Shown in pieces: positions 54,321 through 63,298 of a stretch of 64,000 bases of DNA (positions within the stretch are counted from its first letter, which is position 1; each line of letters starts with the position of its first letter). A model generated the notes under the pieces. It did not search any database. It was not told the origin of the DNA and saw only the letters and a list, made by a program, of their open reading frames with translations. This DNA comes from Nonomuraea antri (GTDB lineage: Bacteria > Actinomycetota > Actinomycetes > Streptosporangiales > Streptosporangiaceae): the NCBI RefSeq assembly GCF_013283785.1, contig NZ_JABCPZ010000015.1, forward strand, positions 1-64,000, in the 5' to 3' direction. Both the position numbers and the translations under genes were made by a program.

Positions 54321-54803
54321 TCAGCGATCGTTCGCGGGTTCGCGCTGCTCCGGGTGCCACACGTATCGGATGTCCGGCTCACTCTCCTCGTTGCCGTGGC
54401 CGTCGGTGCGTTCCACGGCGACGAAGCCGTGCCGCTCGTAGAAGCGTTGCGCCGGGACGTTGACCTGGAACGTCCACAACGCCAGCCCGTCCGGACGGCG
54501 CTGCTTGGCCAGGTCCACGAGGCGATCGCCGATGCCCCGGCCCCGCCAGGACGGGTCGAGGTAGAGCTGGTCCAGGTCCTCCTCGCCCAGCACCATCATG
54601 CCGACGACCGGGCCGTCGACCGTCGCCACCCAGGTCTCACGGCCGGGCACGACTACGTCCCGGAACCAGGACCGCACCTCATCGTCGGTGTGGGCTCGGC
54701 GTACGGTCGGAAGTGCGGCGGTGTAGGAGCGCAGCCACACCTCGGCCACCGCGGCGGCGTCGGCGTCGGTCGCGCGGCGGACGACAAGGTTCTCATTCTT
54801 CAC
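54321..54803 (-). CDS. GNAT-family N-acetyltransferase
   Basis: The 160-residue protein has the GNAT core. It has V-R-R-A-T-D-A-D-A-A-A-V-A-E-V-W at the N-terminus and the acetyl-CoA pyrophosphate loop R-G-R-G-I-G-D-R-L. The C-terminal strand-helix contains F-Y-E-R-H-G-F. It acetylates an amine of unknown identity. GTG 54803 begins V-K-N-E-N-L-V-V-R; no clear ribosome site precedes it, so it may be leaderless. The frame is open further upstream, but that part has no GNAT character. Confidence 0.82.
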   Translation of the reverse strand: MKNENLVVRRATDADAAAVAEVWLRSYTAALPTVRRAHTDDEVRSWFRDVVVPGRETWVATVDGPVVGMMVLGEEDLDQLYLDPSWRGRGIGDRLVDLAKQRRPDGLALWTFQVNVPAQRFYERHGFVAVERTDGHGNEESEPDIRYVWHPEQREPANDR

Positions 54804-54871
54804 AGCGACGCATGCTCGCAGAATCACCCCGGGGACCGCATCCGAGTTCTCCGTTCCTGGCGAGGGGGCGG

Positions 54872-55363
54872 TCAGTGGAGTTCGGATCGGGCGATCTCCA
54901 GCGCCGTCCAGTCCTCGAAGGAGAGCCCGTAGGCCGAGGAGAGCCTTTTCAGGGTTTCCGCGCTCGGGACGGCGGCGGCGCGCTCGAAGTCGTCGATGGT
55001 CGATGCCGCGATCCCGGCGCGTTCGCCCACCGTCCGCACGGTCAGACTGGCACGTTCCCGTGCGGCGCGCAGGTTCCTGGCCAGTTCCCCGGCGGGGCCG
55101 GACGGGAAGGTGGCCGGGGCGGTCGGTTGCGGGCGTGACCGGTTGCCGGACTCCGAGGCGACCGGCGCGGAATCCGGTAGCGTCGCCCATCCAGCGGCCA
55201 GGACCACGACCGCGAGCACCGCGACCGCCAGGATCCAGGGCACGCCGCCGCCACTGCCGCCTGTATCGGATGAACCGGAGGTGGGGGTTCGGCGCGCGTG
55301 CGCACGTACTCGCGTTACCTTGCCGCTTTTGAGGCGTCGCCAGTGAGACCGGACGGGAACCAT
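54872..55363 (-). CDS. Membrane-anchored protein with C-terminal XRE helix-turn-helix
   Basis: The 163-residue protein has a basic N-terminus, a single membrane helix (about residues 42-60, W-I-L-A-V-A-V-L-A-V-V-V-L-A-A), a disordered Pro/Ser linker and a C-terminal XRE-type HTH (residues about 90-155, with L-T-V-R-T-V-G-E-R-A-G-I-A-A-S-T-I). HTH after the membrane helix reverses the RodZ order; it would place the HTH outside unless the N-terminus faces outward. Function unknown; perhaps a membrane-tethered regulator. The ATG 55363 start lacks a clear ribosome site. Confidence 0.7.
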   Translation of the reverse strand: MVPVRSHWRRLKSGKVTRVRAHARRTPTSGSSDTGGSGGGVPWILAVAVLAVVVLAAGWATLPDSAPVASESGNRSRPQPTAPATFPSGPAGELARNLRAARERASLTVRTVGERAGIAASTIDDFERAAAVPSAETLKRLSSAYGLSFEDWTALEIARSELH

Positions 55364-55583
55364 GCGGCGAGATTAAGCTCCGCCTCCGACAGGATTTCCG
55401 GCAGCGGCGGCGAAAGTAAGTGAATTACATCGGTGTCGCGAGGTTTAGCTTACTGAGGCGTTAGCCTGACGCCATTCTCCCTCAGGTCGGGGCTTGTGCC
55501 GCGAAAACCATTTCCGGGGTTCGGATTTCCTCGGTTCAATCGAGGGATGCGAACCATTCCCGCCGTGATCCCGTCCCTTCCCG

Positions 55584-56498
55584 ATGGCCGCGATGAGCGA
55601 CACCGTCGCTGAGCCCGCCGAGCTCAAGGACGCCGACGCCGTACTCGCCTACGTCCGCGCGCACCCGGACGACGTCGCGCTGGTGACGCAGGGCCTCAGC
55701 CACAATGCCGAGCGTCCCACCACGGTGGCGTCGGTCGTCAAGATCGTCCATCTCGCCGCTTACGCCGACGCGGTCCGCGCGGGAAGAGCCGCGCCGGACG
55801 AGCCCGTTCCCGTGCGGCTGTGGAACGCCTACCACCTGCCCGAGACCGATGGCGGCGCCCACGACGCGGCGCTCAACCGGCTCCGGCCCGGCGCGCACGT
55901 CACGCTGGACCAGCTCGTCTCCGCCATGATCGAGGAGAGTGACAACGCGGCCGCCGACCTGCTGCGCGACCGGCTCGGCGCCGACGCGCTCGACGAGATC
56001 GCGCGAACTCGCGTCGGCACCGTCAACGGCGAGGCATTGCGTATTTACGGCGGCTGCACGCTGCCTCCCGACGTCTGCCTGCGGAACTACGTCGAGGCTG
56101 GAGAACGGGTGCGGCTCACGTCTGTTGACTATGAGCAGGAGGTGGAACTGGTCAGCACCGTTTCCCGCGTCGCGCCGGGCGTGTTGCACGGAGTTCTCGG
56201 CGAATTGAGGAAGGACGAACTGGCGAGCCGGCACCTGGAATGGCCGATGCGCCTGCCCGGCGCCGATCCCGGTGACCGGCTGATCGGCGCGAAGACGGGC
56301 GCCATGCCAGGCGTGCTCAGCGAGGCCGCCTACCTGGTGCGGCCGGGTGCGGAGCCGCGTGAGATGGTCCTCGTCCTGCGGCGGCTGGCCGAGACGACCG
56401 TGCGCTCCGGGATGCGCGGTTACGCACCCCATTCCTTCCTCATGCGCATGGCGGCCGACCCGCGCTTCTTCGCGAGCGTTCGCGCCGCACTGGAATGA
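55584..56498 (+). CDS. Cytoplasmic class A beta-lactamase-fold serine hydrolase
   Basis: The 304-residue protein has all three class A motifs: S50-V-V-K53 (S-x-x-K), S119-D-N121 and K236-T-G. The E166-equivalent loop is not obvious; D-A-L-D-E-I-A-R at about 133-140 is in the region. No signal peptide is seen, so it would act in the cytoplasm or use another export route, unlike secreted beta-lactamases. It may be a carboxypeptidase/esterase-like hydrolase. ATG 55584 and 55593 are both possible starts. It converges on the RidA gene. Confidence 0.82.
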   Translation: MAAMSDTVAEPAELKDADAVLAYVRAHPDDVALVTQGLSHNAERPTTVASVVKIVHLAAYADAVRAGRAAPDEPVPVRLWNAYHLPETDGGAHDAALNRLRPGAHVTLDQLVSAMIEESDNAAADLLRDRLGADALDEIARTRVGTVNGEALRIYGGCTLPPDVCLRNYVEAGERVRLTSVDYEQEVELVSTVSRVAPGVLHGVLGELRKDELASRHLEWPMRLPGADPGDRLIGAKTGAMPGVLSEAAYLVRPGAEPREMVLVLRRLAETTVRSGMRGYAPHSFLMRMAADPRFFASVRAALE

Positions 56499-56511
56499 GG
56501 ACGGCTGATCC

Positions 56512-56910
56512 TCAGCCGTCGACGACCGCGATCGCGTCGACCTCGATCAGATATTCGGGCCTGGCCAGTGTCTCCACTCCCACGAGGGTGTCGACCGGCT
56601 TGTGGTCCCCGAACAACGCCACCCGGGCCGCCTCGATCACCGGCAGGTATTCGGGGCGGTGATGAACGACGAAAATCGTCATCTTGGCGACCTGTTCGGG
56701 CCGGGCTCCCGCGGCGGCCAGTGCCCGGCCGAGGTTGGCGAACACCTGACGCGCCTGGGCGGCCAGGTCGCCGGGGCCGACGAGGGCCCCTTGGGCGTCC
56801 TCGGGTTCCTGACCGGCGATGAAGACCATCCTGCTTCCCGTCGCCACGATGACGTGGGTGTAGGTGGGCGGAGTGGGCAGGCTGTCCGGGTTGATGAGTT
56901 CGAGTGCCAT
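56512..56910 (-). CDS. RidA/YjgF-family imine deaminase
   Basis: The 132-residue protein has the RidA trimer fold. Most members hydrolyse reactive enamine/imine intermediates released by PLP enzymes; the conserved active-site Arg of the family is not clearly identifiable here, but V-F-A-N-L-G-R-A-L-A-A-A-G-A and T-I-F-V-V-H-H-R-P-E fit the fold. The conserved C-terminal E-x-x-A motif appears as L-I-E-V-D-A-I-A. ATG 56910 follows GGACGGAA. Confidence 0.82.
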   Translation of the reverse strand: MALELINPDSLPTPPTYTHVIVATGSRMVFIAGQEPEDAQGALVGPGDLAAQARQVFANLGRALAAAGARPEQVAKMTIFVVHHRPEYLPVIEAARVALFGDHKPVDTLVGVETLARPEYLIEVDAIAVVDG

Positions 56911-57119
56911 CGAAGCGGTTCCGTCCTGTTCGTGATGCCGTGGACTGCGGGCGCCACGGCCGTCGCTGATGCGGGACGGGGCTCGCCGCCGGTCGCGGAG
57001 CCGGGGGCAGCCCCGGAGCGCGCGGCGCGGACGCTCCGCGAAGGCCCGCGCCCATGAGGCATTAAATCTCCTGATGAGCCCGTGCTTTTTTCGTCGGAGC
57101 CAGATCCTAAGGTGGTTGC

Positions 57120-58799
57120 ATGCGGGCTAATGAGGAGGCGGCGGCAGCGCTGCAGGAGTATGCGGAGCTGTTCGCCCTGAGCGGGGGCGACGCGTTCCGG
57201 GTGCGGAGCTACCAGAAGGCGGCCAAGGCGATCGCCGGGTTCCCCGAGGACATCTCGGTCGTCGACGTGCGCAGCGTGCCCGGGGTGGGCGAGGCGATCG
57301 CCAAGAAGATGGAGGAGTTCCTGCAGCGCGGGAGCTTCCGGCAGCTCGACGACCTGCGCGGGCGGGTGCCCGACGGGGTGCGGCGGCTGACGCGGGTGCC
57401 GACGCTGGGGCCGAAGACGGCGATCATGCTGTACGAGGACTTCGGCATCGACTCCACCGAGGCGCTGGGCGAGGCGATCTCGTCCGGGCGGCTCGACGGG
57501 GTCAAGGGCCTCGGCCCCAAGACCCTGGCGAACCTGCTCAACGGCATCGAGCACCTCGAACAGGCCGGCCGCCGGGTGCACGTCGGCGTCGCGATGGCGC
57601 TGGCCGAGCAGGTGCTGGCGTCGTTGAAGGCCGAGCGGCTGGCGTACGCGGGGTCGCTGCGGCGGATGAAGGACACGGTCGGCGACATCGACATCCTGGC
57701 CGTGGCGCCGGAGTCCATCATGGCGGAGTTCCGGGCGCAGCCGTACGTGGCCGAGGTGATCGCGGCCGGCGACAAGAAGACGTCCATCCGCACCACGACC
57801 GGCATCCAGGTCGACCTGCGGCGCATTCCCGCCGAGTCGTGGGGCGCGGCGATGCAGTACTTCACCGGCTCCATGGAGCACAACATCGCCACCCGCGAGC
57901 TGGCGGTGAAGAAGGGCTGGAAGCTGTCGGAGTACGGGCTGTTCGAGGGCGAGAAGGTGATCGCCTCCGAGACCGAGGAGGAGATCTACCAGGCGCTCGG
58001 CATGCAGTACGTCCCGCCGCCGCTGCGCGAGGACGGCGGCGAGGTCCAGGCGGCGCTGCGCGGCGAGCTGCCGCGGGTGGTGGAGCTGTCCGACCTCAAG
58101 GGCGACCTGCACACCCACACCAACCTGACGGACGGCGTGGCCTCCCTGGAGGACATGGTGGCCGCCGGTCACGCCCGCGGATACTCCTACTACGCGGTCA
58201 CCGATCACGCCCCTGACCTGGCGATGCAGCGCATGACGCTGGACAAGGCGCTGGAGCAGCGGGAGCAGGTCGCCAAGCTGCAGCGCGAATATCCCGGCAT
58301 GCGGATCCTGCACGGCACCGAGCTCAACATCGCGCCCGACGGGTCGGTCGACTGGCCCGAGGAGGTGCTGCGCGAGTTCGACGTGTGCGTGGCGTCGGTG
58401 CACTCGCACTTCACGCTGTCGCGGGAGGAGATGACGCGCCGGTTCATCGCGGCCTGCGAGAACCCGTACGTGGACATCATCGGCCATCCGACGACCCGCA
58501 AGATCGGCAAGCGCGCTCCGGTGGACGCCGACTGGGACGCGATCTTCCGCTGCGCGGCCCGCACCGGGACGGCCATGGAGATCGACTCGTTCCCCGACCG
58601 CTCCGACCTGCCGTCCGACCTCGTGCGGCTGGCCAAGCACCATGGGGTGAAGTTCTCGATCGACAGCGACTCGCATGCGATTCCGCATCTGTTGAACCAG
58701 CGGTTCGGGGTGGGGATCGCCCAGCGGGCCTGGCTGACGACGGACGACGTGATCAACATGTGGCCGCTGGATCGGCTGCTGGAGTTCCTGGGGCGGTGA
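57120..58799 (+). CDS. polX: DNA polymerase X with PHP domain
   Basis: The 559-residue protein has an N-terminal HhH 8-kDa domain (A-F-R-V-R-S-Y-Q-K-A-A), two helix-hairpin-helix segments (V-P-G-V-G-E-A-I-A, L-G-P-K-T) and the polymerase motif Y-A-G-S-L-R-R with D-I-D-I-L (metal aspartates). Thumb and C-terminal PHP exonuclease domains follow (D-L-H-T-H-T-N, V-T-D-H-A, H-S-H-F, D-S-D-S-H). Bacterial PolX fills gaps and trims 3' ends during base excision repair. ATG 57120 has AAGGTGG. It is monocistronic; it shares the DNA-end-processing theme with the LigD-like protein at 28534 but is not linked to it. Confidence 0.94.
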   Translation: MRANEEAAAALQEYAELFALSGGDAFRVRSYQKAAKAIAGFPEDISVVDVRSVPGVGEAIAKKMEEFLQRGSFRQLDDLRGRVPDGVRRLTRVPTLGPKTAIMLYEDFGIDSTEALGEAISSGRLDGVKGLGPKTLANLLNGIEHLEQAGRRVHVGVAMALAEQVLASLKAERLAYAGSLRRMKDTVGDIDILAVAPESIMAEFRAQPYVAEVIAAGDKKTSIRTTTGIQVDLRRIPAESWGAAMQYFTGSMEHNIATRELAVKKGWKLSEYGLFEGEKVIASETEEEIYQALGMQYVPPPLREDGGEVQAALRGELPRVVELSDLKGDLHTHTNLTDGVASLEDMVAAGHARGYSYYAVTDHAPDLAMQRMTLDKALEQREQVAKLQREYPGMRILHGTELNIAPDGSVDWPEEVLREFDVCVASVHSHFTLSREEMTRRFIAACENPYVDIIGHPTTRKIGKRAPVDADWDAIFRCAARTGTAMEIDSFPDRSDLPSDLVRLAKHHGVKFSIDSDSHAIPHLLNQRFGVGIAQRAWLTTDDVINMWPLDRLLEFLGR

Positions 58800-58995
58800 C
58801 CGGCCCCGGCGCGACGGCGGCGGTCGCACGGCGGCGGGGGTAGAGCGGGCGGCGATGGCAGGGCTCGGAGCACAGTGACATGTGGCTCTGCTCCGAGCCC
58901 CCACGTCTCACCACCTGCTCCGAGAATCGGATTTAACACCATAAATCGGGATATTTTGCTGCCCGCTCCCCGATCCGCGGGCGCGGGCTTCACCC

Positions 58996-61851
58996 TCACG
59001 GCTCACCCAGCGCCTGCGCGAGTTCGCACCGCAGGATCTCCTGGAAGGCCGCCACGTGACGCGGGCCCAGCATCGTGTAGTGATCCCCGGGCACCTCGGC
59101 GTACCGGTTGGGGTGGTGGCTGAAGTCGTCCCACTCGTGGATCGCCTGGAGCCAGTGTTCGGCGCTGACGCCCGGAGGGCGCCGGGTGTGCAGGACGGTC
59201 ATGGACGAGACCGCGCCGCCGAGCCGATGGGACGGGACGAATCCGCTCATCGCATGCGCGACCGCCACCCAGGCCCCCAGCCGCTCGGCGTCGAGGTCGA
59301 GTTCGGCCAGGCGGCGCGGCGCGGACGAACGCACCAGCAGCTCCAGCCGCGCGTCCCGAGTCAGCGGACGGAGCCGGGCGGGCAGGTCCTCGGCCTGGGC
59401 GGGGGTGAGGAGGTCCAGCACGGTGAGGACGAACACGGCGGTCTCGGCCCAGTCCCGGTCCGGCAGGAACCGGCCGGGGAACGGCGGCATGTCGATGATG
59501 CCGAGGAAGGCGACCCGCTCGCCGGCCGCTTCCAGGCGTTTGGCGAGCTCGAACGCCACGAGGCCGCCCAGCGACAGCCCGGCGATCGCGTACGGCCCGC
59601 GCGGCTGCCGCCGGACGATCGCCTCGGCGTATGCCCCGGTCATCTCCTCCAGCGACGAGAACGGCTGTTCGCCGGGGTTCAGGCCGCGGGCCCGCAAGGC
59701 GTGCACCGGCCGCTCGTCCGCGAAGTGCCTGGCCAGGTTCACGAAGGCGAGCACGTCGCCGCCCAGCGGGTGCACGCACAACAGCGGCGTCCCGCTGCCG
59801 CCGGCCTGCAGGGTCACCAGCGGCTGGTAGCCGCGTCCGTCGACATGCGCGCGGGCTCCCGTACAGCCGTCCAGGTGGGTGGCCAGGTCGCGGACGGTCG
59901 GGCCGGCCAGCACCGCCGACAGCGGCACGTCGACGCCGGCGTGGGCGCCGAGGTGGCGTTGGAGTCTCAGCAGCTCCAGCGAGGTGCCGCCCAGGTCGAA
60001 GAAGCTCGTGGTCGCGCCGACCGCCTCGGGGGCGAGGTTCAGGGTCCGCGCGAAGATCTCGGCCAGCGCCTGCTCCTGCCGCCCGCGCACGGGTTCACGT
60101 CCGTGACCGAGCAGGCGTTCGGTGGCTGCCTGCTCGGCGGCGTACGCGCCGGCCTCGAAGCGCTGCCGCAGCAGCGAACGCTGGATCTTGCCCAGGCCGG
60201 TGCGCGGAAAGGCGTCCTTGTCCAGGAGCAGCACGGACGAAGGAGCGAACCCCCAGTGCGTGACGGCGGCGTGGCGGACGGCAATGAGCAGCCGCCGTCG
60301 TGCCCGCGAGTCCCGGCAGGTGCCGGACAGGGCGATGACCAGGTGCTCGGTGTCCGCGCCTGGCGGCCGGGTGGGGAAGGCGGCGACGTGGCCGGCTTCG
60401 ACGTCGTCCAGTTCGTTCAGCCGGTTCTCCAGGTCCTGGCTGAAGTAGTTGACGCCGTTGACGATGATGCTGTCCTTGCCGCGTCCCGCCAGGGTGACCC
60501 AGCCGCGATCCTGTTCGGCCAGGTCGCCGGTGCGCAGCCAGCCGTCGCCGGTGAACGCGGCCCTGGTGGCGTCCGGGTCGCGGTGATAGCCGGAGAAGAC
60601 CACCGGGCCGCGTATCTGCAGCTCACCGGTCTCCCCGTCGGGCAGCGGACGGCCGGAGCCGTCGGCGACGCGTACCTGGACGCCGGGGCCGGGAGCGCCG
60701 ACGGCGGCGAACTCGGCGCCCGCGTCCGCGCCGGGGAAGGCGTGGTTGAACAGGCATCCGCCGGACGTCTCCGTCATGCCGAACGTGGGCCACACCGTCC
60801 CGCGGTCCAGGCCGTGCGGGGCGAACAGGTCGAGGAAGGCGGTGCCGGTGCCGACCGCGGTGGCCTCGCCGCCGGAGGCGACGCATCGGACGCAGGACAG
60901 ATCCGCCTCCAGCGGCGCCTGCCGGAGGGCTTCGTTGATGAGGCCGAGCAGGAAGTTCGGCGCGAACGTGACGCTGGCGCGGTGGTGGTCCATCGCGCGC
61001 AGCAGGGCCACCGGGTCGGTCATGACGGCCTGCGGGGTCAGCTGCACCTGGCAGGCCGACACCGAGACCGCCAGCAGGTGCATGACCAGGGCCGCGACGT
61101 GGTCGAAGGCGATCCAGTTGAGGAAGACGTCGTCGCCGGTGCAGCGCATCACCCGCGTCTGGCCGCGCACGGCGGACAGGACGTTGGCGTGGGAGAGTTC
61201 GACGGCTTTTGGGGTGCCGGTGGAACCTGAGGTGAGGATCAGCAGCGCGAGGTCGGACGGGTCGAGACCGCCCGCCCCCTCCCGGTCGCTCACGTCGGGG
61301 GCGGCGCGCAGGTCCTCGATGGAGACGGTGGTGAAGTCGCGCAGTTCCGGGTCGGCCGCCAGGCCAGGCGTGGTGATCAGCAGCGGGTCGTCCAGGAGCC
61401 GCCGGACGTGACGCAGTTGCCCGCTCCAGCGCTGCTGGTCGGCGCCCGGCAGGGGCAGCGGGCACACCGGGATCCCGCCGATCAGGCCGGCCCACAGCAG
61501 TGGCAGCAGGTCGTCGGGACGCTCCAGCAGCATGGCGGCCACCCGTCCGCCCCCGCTGCTGGCAGCGGCGCACCCCTCGTGCGCGCGCAGGGCGGCGAGC
61601 AGGAGTCTCGCTTCCCGCAGCAGTTCGCCGTACGCCTGCACGCGGCTGCCCGCGAGGTCGGTGTTCAGGCAGTAGCGGACGTGGCGGGTCTCGTCGCGGG
61701 CCGCGCGCACCAGCAGGTCGCCGAGCAGCGCGGGCTCGTGGAGCTGCGGGCGGTCGGCCGGGCGGTCGGGCGGGCGCGGATCGTGGAGTACGGACACAGG
61801 GCGTGCACTGCCCGGTGTGCTCGCCCGGCGAACGAAGCGGCGGCTCCGCAC
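58996..61851 (-). CDS. Free-standing adenylation-carrier-thioesterase protein (NRPS-like)
   Basis: This 951-residue single-module enzyme has three domains. An AMP-forming adenylation domain (about 1-590) has L-T-S-G-S-T-G-T-P-K and F-N-H-A-F-P type segments. A carrier domain (about 600-680) has a phosphopantetheine Ser in F-D-L-G-G-T-S-L-E-L-L. A C-terminal thioesterase (about 700-951) has A-G-L-S-L-G-G, a downstream Asp and a His in G-D-H-Y-T-M-L. There is no condensation domain, so it would activate an acid and release it as ester, dimer or free product, like fungal A-T-TE synthetases. Substrate unknown. GTG 61851 is the likely start; GTG 61797 is an alternative. It begins 15 nt after the SUKH membrane protein stop. 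Confidence 0.82.
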   Translation of the reverse strand: MRSRRFVRRASTPGSARPVSVLHDPRPPDRPADRPQLHEPALLGDLLVRAARDETRHVRYCLNTDLAGSRVQAYGELLREARLLLAALRAHEGCAAASSGGGRVAAMLLERPDDLLPLLWAGLIGGIPVCPLPLPGADQQRWSGQLRHVRRLLDDPLLITTPGLAADPELRDFTTVSIEDLRAAPDVSDREGAGGLDPSDLALLILTSGSTGTPKAVELSHANVLSAVRGQTRVMRCTGDDVFLNWIAFDHVAALVMHLLAVSVSACQVQLTPQAVMTDPVALLRAMDHHRASVTFAPNFLLGLINEALRQAPLEADLSCVRCVASGGEATAVGTGTAFLDLFAPHGLDRGTVWPTFGMTETSGGCLFNHAFPGADAGAEFAAVGAPGPGVQVRVADGSGRPLPDGETGELQIRGPVVFSGYHRDPDATRAAFTGDGWLRTGDLAEQDRGWVTLAGRGKDSIIVNGVNYFSQDLENRLNELDDVEAGHVAAFPTRPPGADTEHLVIALSGTCRDSRARRRLLIAVRHAAVTHWGFAPSSVLLLDKDAFPRTGLGKIQRSLLRQRFEAGAYAAEQAATERLLGHGREPVRGRQEQALAEIFARTLNLAPEAVGATTSFFDLGGTSLELLRLQRHLGAHAGVDVPLSAVLAGPTVRDLATHLDGCTGARAHVDGRGYQPLVTLQAGGSGTPLLCVHPLGGDVLAFVNLARHFADERPVHALRARGLNPGEQPFSSLEEMTGAYAEAIVRRQPRGPYAIAGLSLGGLVAFELAKRLEAAGERVAFLGIIDMPPFPGRFLPDRDWAETAVFVLTVLDLLTPAQAEDLPARLRPLTRDARLELLVRSSAPRRLAELDLDAERLGAWVAVAHAMSGFVPSHRLGGAVSSMTVLHTRRPPGVSAEHWLQAIHEWDDFSHHPNRYAEVPGDHYTMLGPRHVAAFQEILRCELAQALGEP

Positions 61852-61866
61852 CTCGTCAAGAAACGG

Positions 61867-63228
61867 TCAGTCCCAGTCCAGCTCGCCGTCGCCGGTGACC
61901 GACGGGGTGAGACCTCTCAGGGGGCGGCCGCGCTCGACCGCGTCCGCGATGCCCTCCAGCAGGTCCACGTACGACGGCCAGCCGGCGCCGCCCCGGAACG
62001 TGATCACGTCGTCGTTGTAGGACGTGCCAACCCGGCCCTTACCGTCGACGATCAGGCGCACCTCCCCGCTGTCGGCGGCGAACGGGATGGCCGAGCCGTG
62101 CCACCACCAGCCCTCCGGGTTCACGTAGCCCTTCCGCGGCCCGGGTGCCTGTCCCTCGCCGAATCTCCGCTGGACCTCGCACAACATCTGCCAGGTGGCG
62201 ACGATCTCGGCGACCGACAGCGGGTCGTACACCCACCACAGGTAGGTGCCCCTGCCGGATTTCTGGCCGTCGTGGCGGAGCAGCGAGGCCTTGAGGTCGT
62301 CAGGGAATCTGACGCCCATGGCGGCCTCCGCCGCGGCGATGGCGCGCGGCCGCGCGGGCGGGGCGAGTCCGCGGCGGGTGCCGGGGGCGTGCGCGGCCGT
62401 CCAGCGTTCGAGACGCCGCCAGACGGCCTCGACCCGGCGGACGGTGCGCGGCGCGGGCGGGCGCACGACGGGTTCGCGCGCCTTTCCCGGCGGCGGCGGA
62501 GCGCATCGGGACGGATCACCCGAAGAGCCCCCTCGGTCCACCTTCGAGGGATCCGCTTCCGGTGAATCCGCCACCCGGTGGGTCGGCTCCACACCGGGCG
62601 ACGGAACGGCGGGACGCCCGGACGCGTCGGTGGGGAGCCCGGGTGCGTCGGCGGTGGCCGACAGTGCGGCGAGTGCCACGATCGCCGGCACCCGCACCAC
62701 GCGCAGCCACCGCCGAATCCGCCGCCGTCGGCCTCGATGGATGGGCAACGTGGGGATCCCGGCCGACGCCACGAGACCCGCCCGCACCCCCGTCATGATC
62801 AGCACCGGCGGCCCGTACACCCAGATGATCGAGATCGCGTCGTGCGACGGCAGCCCCTCCAGGAACCGGGTGCAGACCGGGCCCATGGTGGCGAAGTAGA
62901 TCCGCGAGGCGATGCCCGCGAGCACGTTCTCGGCCACGATCGCGCCGAGCCCGGCCGCACCGGCCAGCAGGTGCACGCGTGCCGTCGGACGTCGCGCGAT
63001 CAGCCACGTGAGCAGCGCCGCGACGACCACCTGCCCCGGCAGGAACCAGTCACGGACGTGCTCGAGCACGAGGTGGATCGGCGGCAGCCGCTCGCCGTCC
63101 GTGAAGCAGGCCTGCCAGCCCGCCTGGTCGGCCGCCCTGACGGGCACGGACAGGAGCGGCAGGGTCACCCAGGCGGCGAGATGTAACCCCGTGGCCAGAG
63201 ACCACCAGAAGATCGGACGCGGAGGCAC
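61867..63228 (-). CDS. Membrane protein with C-terminal SUKH (SMI1/KNR4) domain
   Basis: The 453-residue protein has four to five membrane helices in the first 190 residues. A Pro/Asp-rich linker follows (about 200-260), then a C-terminal SMI1/KNR4-type domain (R-L-E-R-W-T-A-A-H-A-P-G, G-V-R-F-P-D-D-L-K-A-S-L-L-R-H-D-G-Q, Y-V-N-P-E-G-W-W). GTG 63228 follows AAGG. It lies immediately upstream of the A-T-TE gene (15 nt), so the two share a transcript. The SUKH part could shield or scaffold; the function is unknown. Confidence 0.78.
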   Translation of the reverse strand: MPPRPIFWWSLATGLHLAAWVTLPLLSVPVRAADQAGWQACFTDGERLPPIHLVLEHVRDWFLPGQVVVAALLTWLIARRPTARVHLLAGAAGLGAIVAENVLAGIASRIYFATMGPVCTRFLEGLPSHDAISIIWVYGPPVLIMTGVRAGLVASAGIPTLPIHRGRRRRIRRWLRVVRVPAIVALAALSATADAPGLPTDASGRPAVPSPGVEPTHRVADSPEADPSKVDRGGSSGDPSRCAPPPPGKAREPVVRPPAPRTVRRVEAVWRRLERWTAAHAPGTRRGLAPPARPRAIAAAEAAMGVRFPDDLKASLLRHDGQKSGRGTYLWWVYDPLSVAEIVATWQMLCEVQRRFGEGQAPGPRKGYVNPEGWWWHGSAIPFAADSGEVRLIVDGKGRVGTSYNDDVITFRGGAGWPSYVDLLEGIADAVERGRPLRGLTPSVTGDGELDWD

Positions 63229-63298
63229 CGCTGGACCTTATCGCCAACCCCAAGGACAGCCGCCACCGCTGGACCCCGCCGCCAGCCCCCCGGAACGC

